Origin: an uncultured Desulfobacca sp.
GTDB taxonomy: Bacteria; Desulfobacterota; Desulfobaccia; Desulfobaccales; Desulfobaccaceae
NCBI GenBank assembly: GCA_937958145.1
Contig: CALGOE010000037.1
Span: 1 to 14,091, forward strand
DNA length: 14,091 nucleotides
Direction: 5' to 3'
This document shows positions 13,443-14,091 of this stretch, piece after piece; position 1 is the stretch's first letter; every line of letters begins with the position of its first letter. The translations under genes were made by a program, and so were the position numbers. The notes beneath the pieces were generated by a model. It made no database searches and had not been told where the DNA came from. It saw only the letters and a list, made by a program, of their open reading frames with translations.

Positions 13443-14084
13443 ATGTTCAGGAGCATGCTGCGCTTGCCGATGAATTCCATGATCTTGTTGTGCGGCAGTC
13501 TGATGTTATTCTGGACGGGGGGCTGCGGCACGCCCACGGCGCTGCGGCAGCCGCCGCCAAGCAAGATAACCTTGGCCACAGCGGCGGAAAAGACGGTACG
13601 GCTCCAGGTTGATCCGGACCGGCCCCGGACCGAGGTTCTGATCGGGCCCTTGCAAAGCGCCTTAAAGGCCAAGGGCTACAGTGTGGTGGGCGCAAGCGAC
13701 CCGGCGGCCTATCAGGTTGAGCTCAGCCTCAAGGTCTTTGATCTCATGAGCGACGTGCCAAAAGGGACCGGTGCCAAAGATGCGGCGGCCTACGCTGTGG
13801 GAGTGCCTCTGGCCGCCCTGTATGTGACCGGCATCGGGGCACCGGTAGCGGCCCTGCTGGGCGCCCCCCTGAGCCCGATCTTGGATCGCCCTGACCCGAA
13901 CCGCTGGTTTGCCGCCGAAGTGGAAGTGGCCGTGACCGGCCCGGACCAAGTCCGGCAGTCTGACACCATCCCCGGCCATGTTTATGATGAACGCATTGAC
14001 ACGAAGAACCCCAACTACCGCCAGGAGTTGGCCCATAGAGCCATAGATCTTATGGTCTACCGGCTCGCTGAGCTCTTTCCCTGA
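13443..14084 (+). CDS. Lipoprotein of unknown function, TraT-like layout
   Basis: This is a 213-residue protein with a signal peptide ending TGGC (Cys28, Gly at +2), predicting an outer-membrane lipoprotein. The order of parts is a polar Pro-rich stretch, a domain with VLIGPLQSALKAKGYSVVGASDPAAYQVELSLKV at about 65-98, a hydrophobic Gly/Ala-rich segment at 115-148 that may insert in a membrane, and a final domain at 155-213 ending AHRAIDLMVYRLAELF. The 'ALxxKGY.VV...DPAAYxxxLxL' pattern plus a Gly/Ala segment is reminiscent of TraT surface lipoproteins, but similarity by eye is weak. ATG 13443 has GGGAGG 8 bases upstream. It follows the second protease by 34 bases and is probably co-transcribed with it, so an envelope role is likely. 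Confidence 0.7.
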   Translation: MFRSMLRLPMNSMILLCGSLMLFWTGGCGTPTALRQPPPSKITLATAAEKTVRLQVDPDRPRTEVLIGPLQSALKAKGYSVVGASDPAAYQVELSLKVFDLMSDVPKGTGAKDAAAYAVGVPLAALYVTGIGAPVAALLGAPLSPILDRPDPNRWFAAEVEVAVTGPDQVRQSDTIPGHVYDERIDTKNPNYRQELAHRAIDLMVYRLAELFP

Positions 14085-14091
14085 ACTAACA

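Overview
The window is high-GC bacterial DNA (codons mostly ending in G or C) with tightly packed genes. It has many outer-membrane lipoproteins and envelope genes, a stand-alone AICAR transformylase, and part of a Tad/Flp pilus locus. Together these suggest a Gram-negative, probably a member of the Desulfobacterota (former Deltaproteobacteria, Desulfobacca/Syntrophia-like). That placement is inference from gene style only; there is no rRNA or other marker gene. There are no tRNAs, rRNAs, CRISPR arrays, transposases or phage genes.

Layout. (1) 1-425, plus strand: the C-terminal end of a membrane-embedded processive family 2 glycosyltransferase, cut by the window edge. (2) 749-2038, plus: the AICAR formyltransferase half of PurH as a separate 429-residue enzyme. 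(3) 2041-2231: a convergent intergenic region filled with GC-rich palindromic repeat units. (4) 2232-3236, minus: glyceraldehyde-3-phosphate dehydrogenase, with a recognisable promoter inside the 3' end of the gene before it. (5) 3415-5094, minus: an exported PhoA-type alkaline phosphatase with a C-terminal extension. (6) 5457-10675, minus: six collinear genes that look like one pilus-assembly transcription unit. In transcription order they are a TadV/CpaA prepilin peptidase, an RcpA/CpaC secretin, a small lipoprotein, two TPR lipoproteins (the second TadD-like) and an 85-residue beta-rich protein. (7) 10988-11485, minus: a TIGR00725/LOG-like Rossmann protein. (8) 11640-14084, plus: three lipoprotein genes, two of them tandem M48 zinc metallopeptidase paralogues and the third a TraT-like lipoprotein of unknown function.

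How the genes fit together. The 10675-5457 unit holds the outer-membrane side of a Tad machine (secretin, pilotin-like and TPR lipoproteins) plus prepilin processing. Inside the window it has no Flp pilin, CpaB/RcpC, TadZ, motor ATPase TadA, TadB/C platform or TadE/F pseudopilins. Those must lie elsewhere, or the system is reduced. The 11640-14084 cluster looks like a periplasmic/outer-membrane quality-control set (BepA/LoiP-like proteases). The purine, glycolysis and phosphatase genes are housekeeping or nutrient functions with no evident link to the pilus genes.

The least explained items are the 85-residue protein closing the tad operon, the TPR lipoprotein with a long Pro/Ala linker and a C-terminal region I do not recognise, the composite palindromic repeats around 2062-2231, and the third lipoprotein of the protease cluster.
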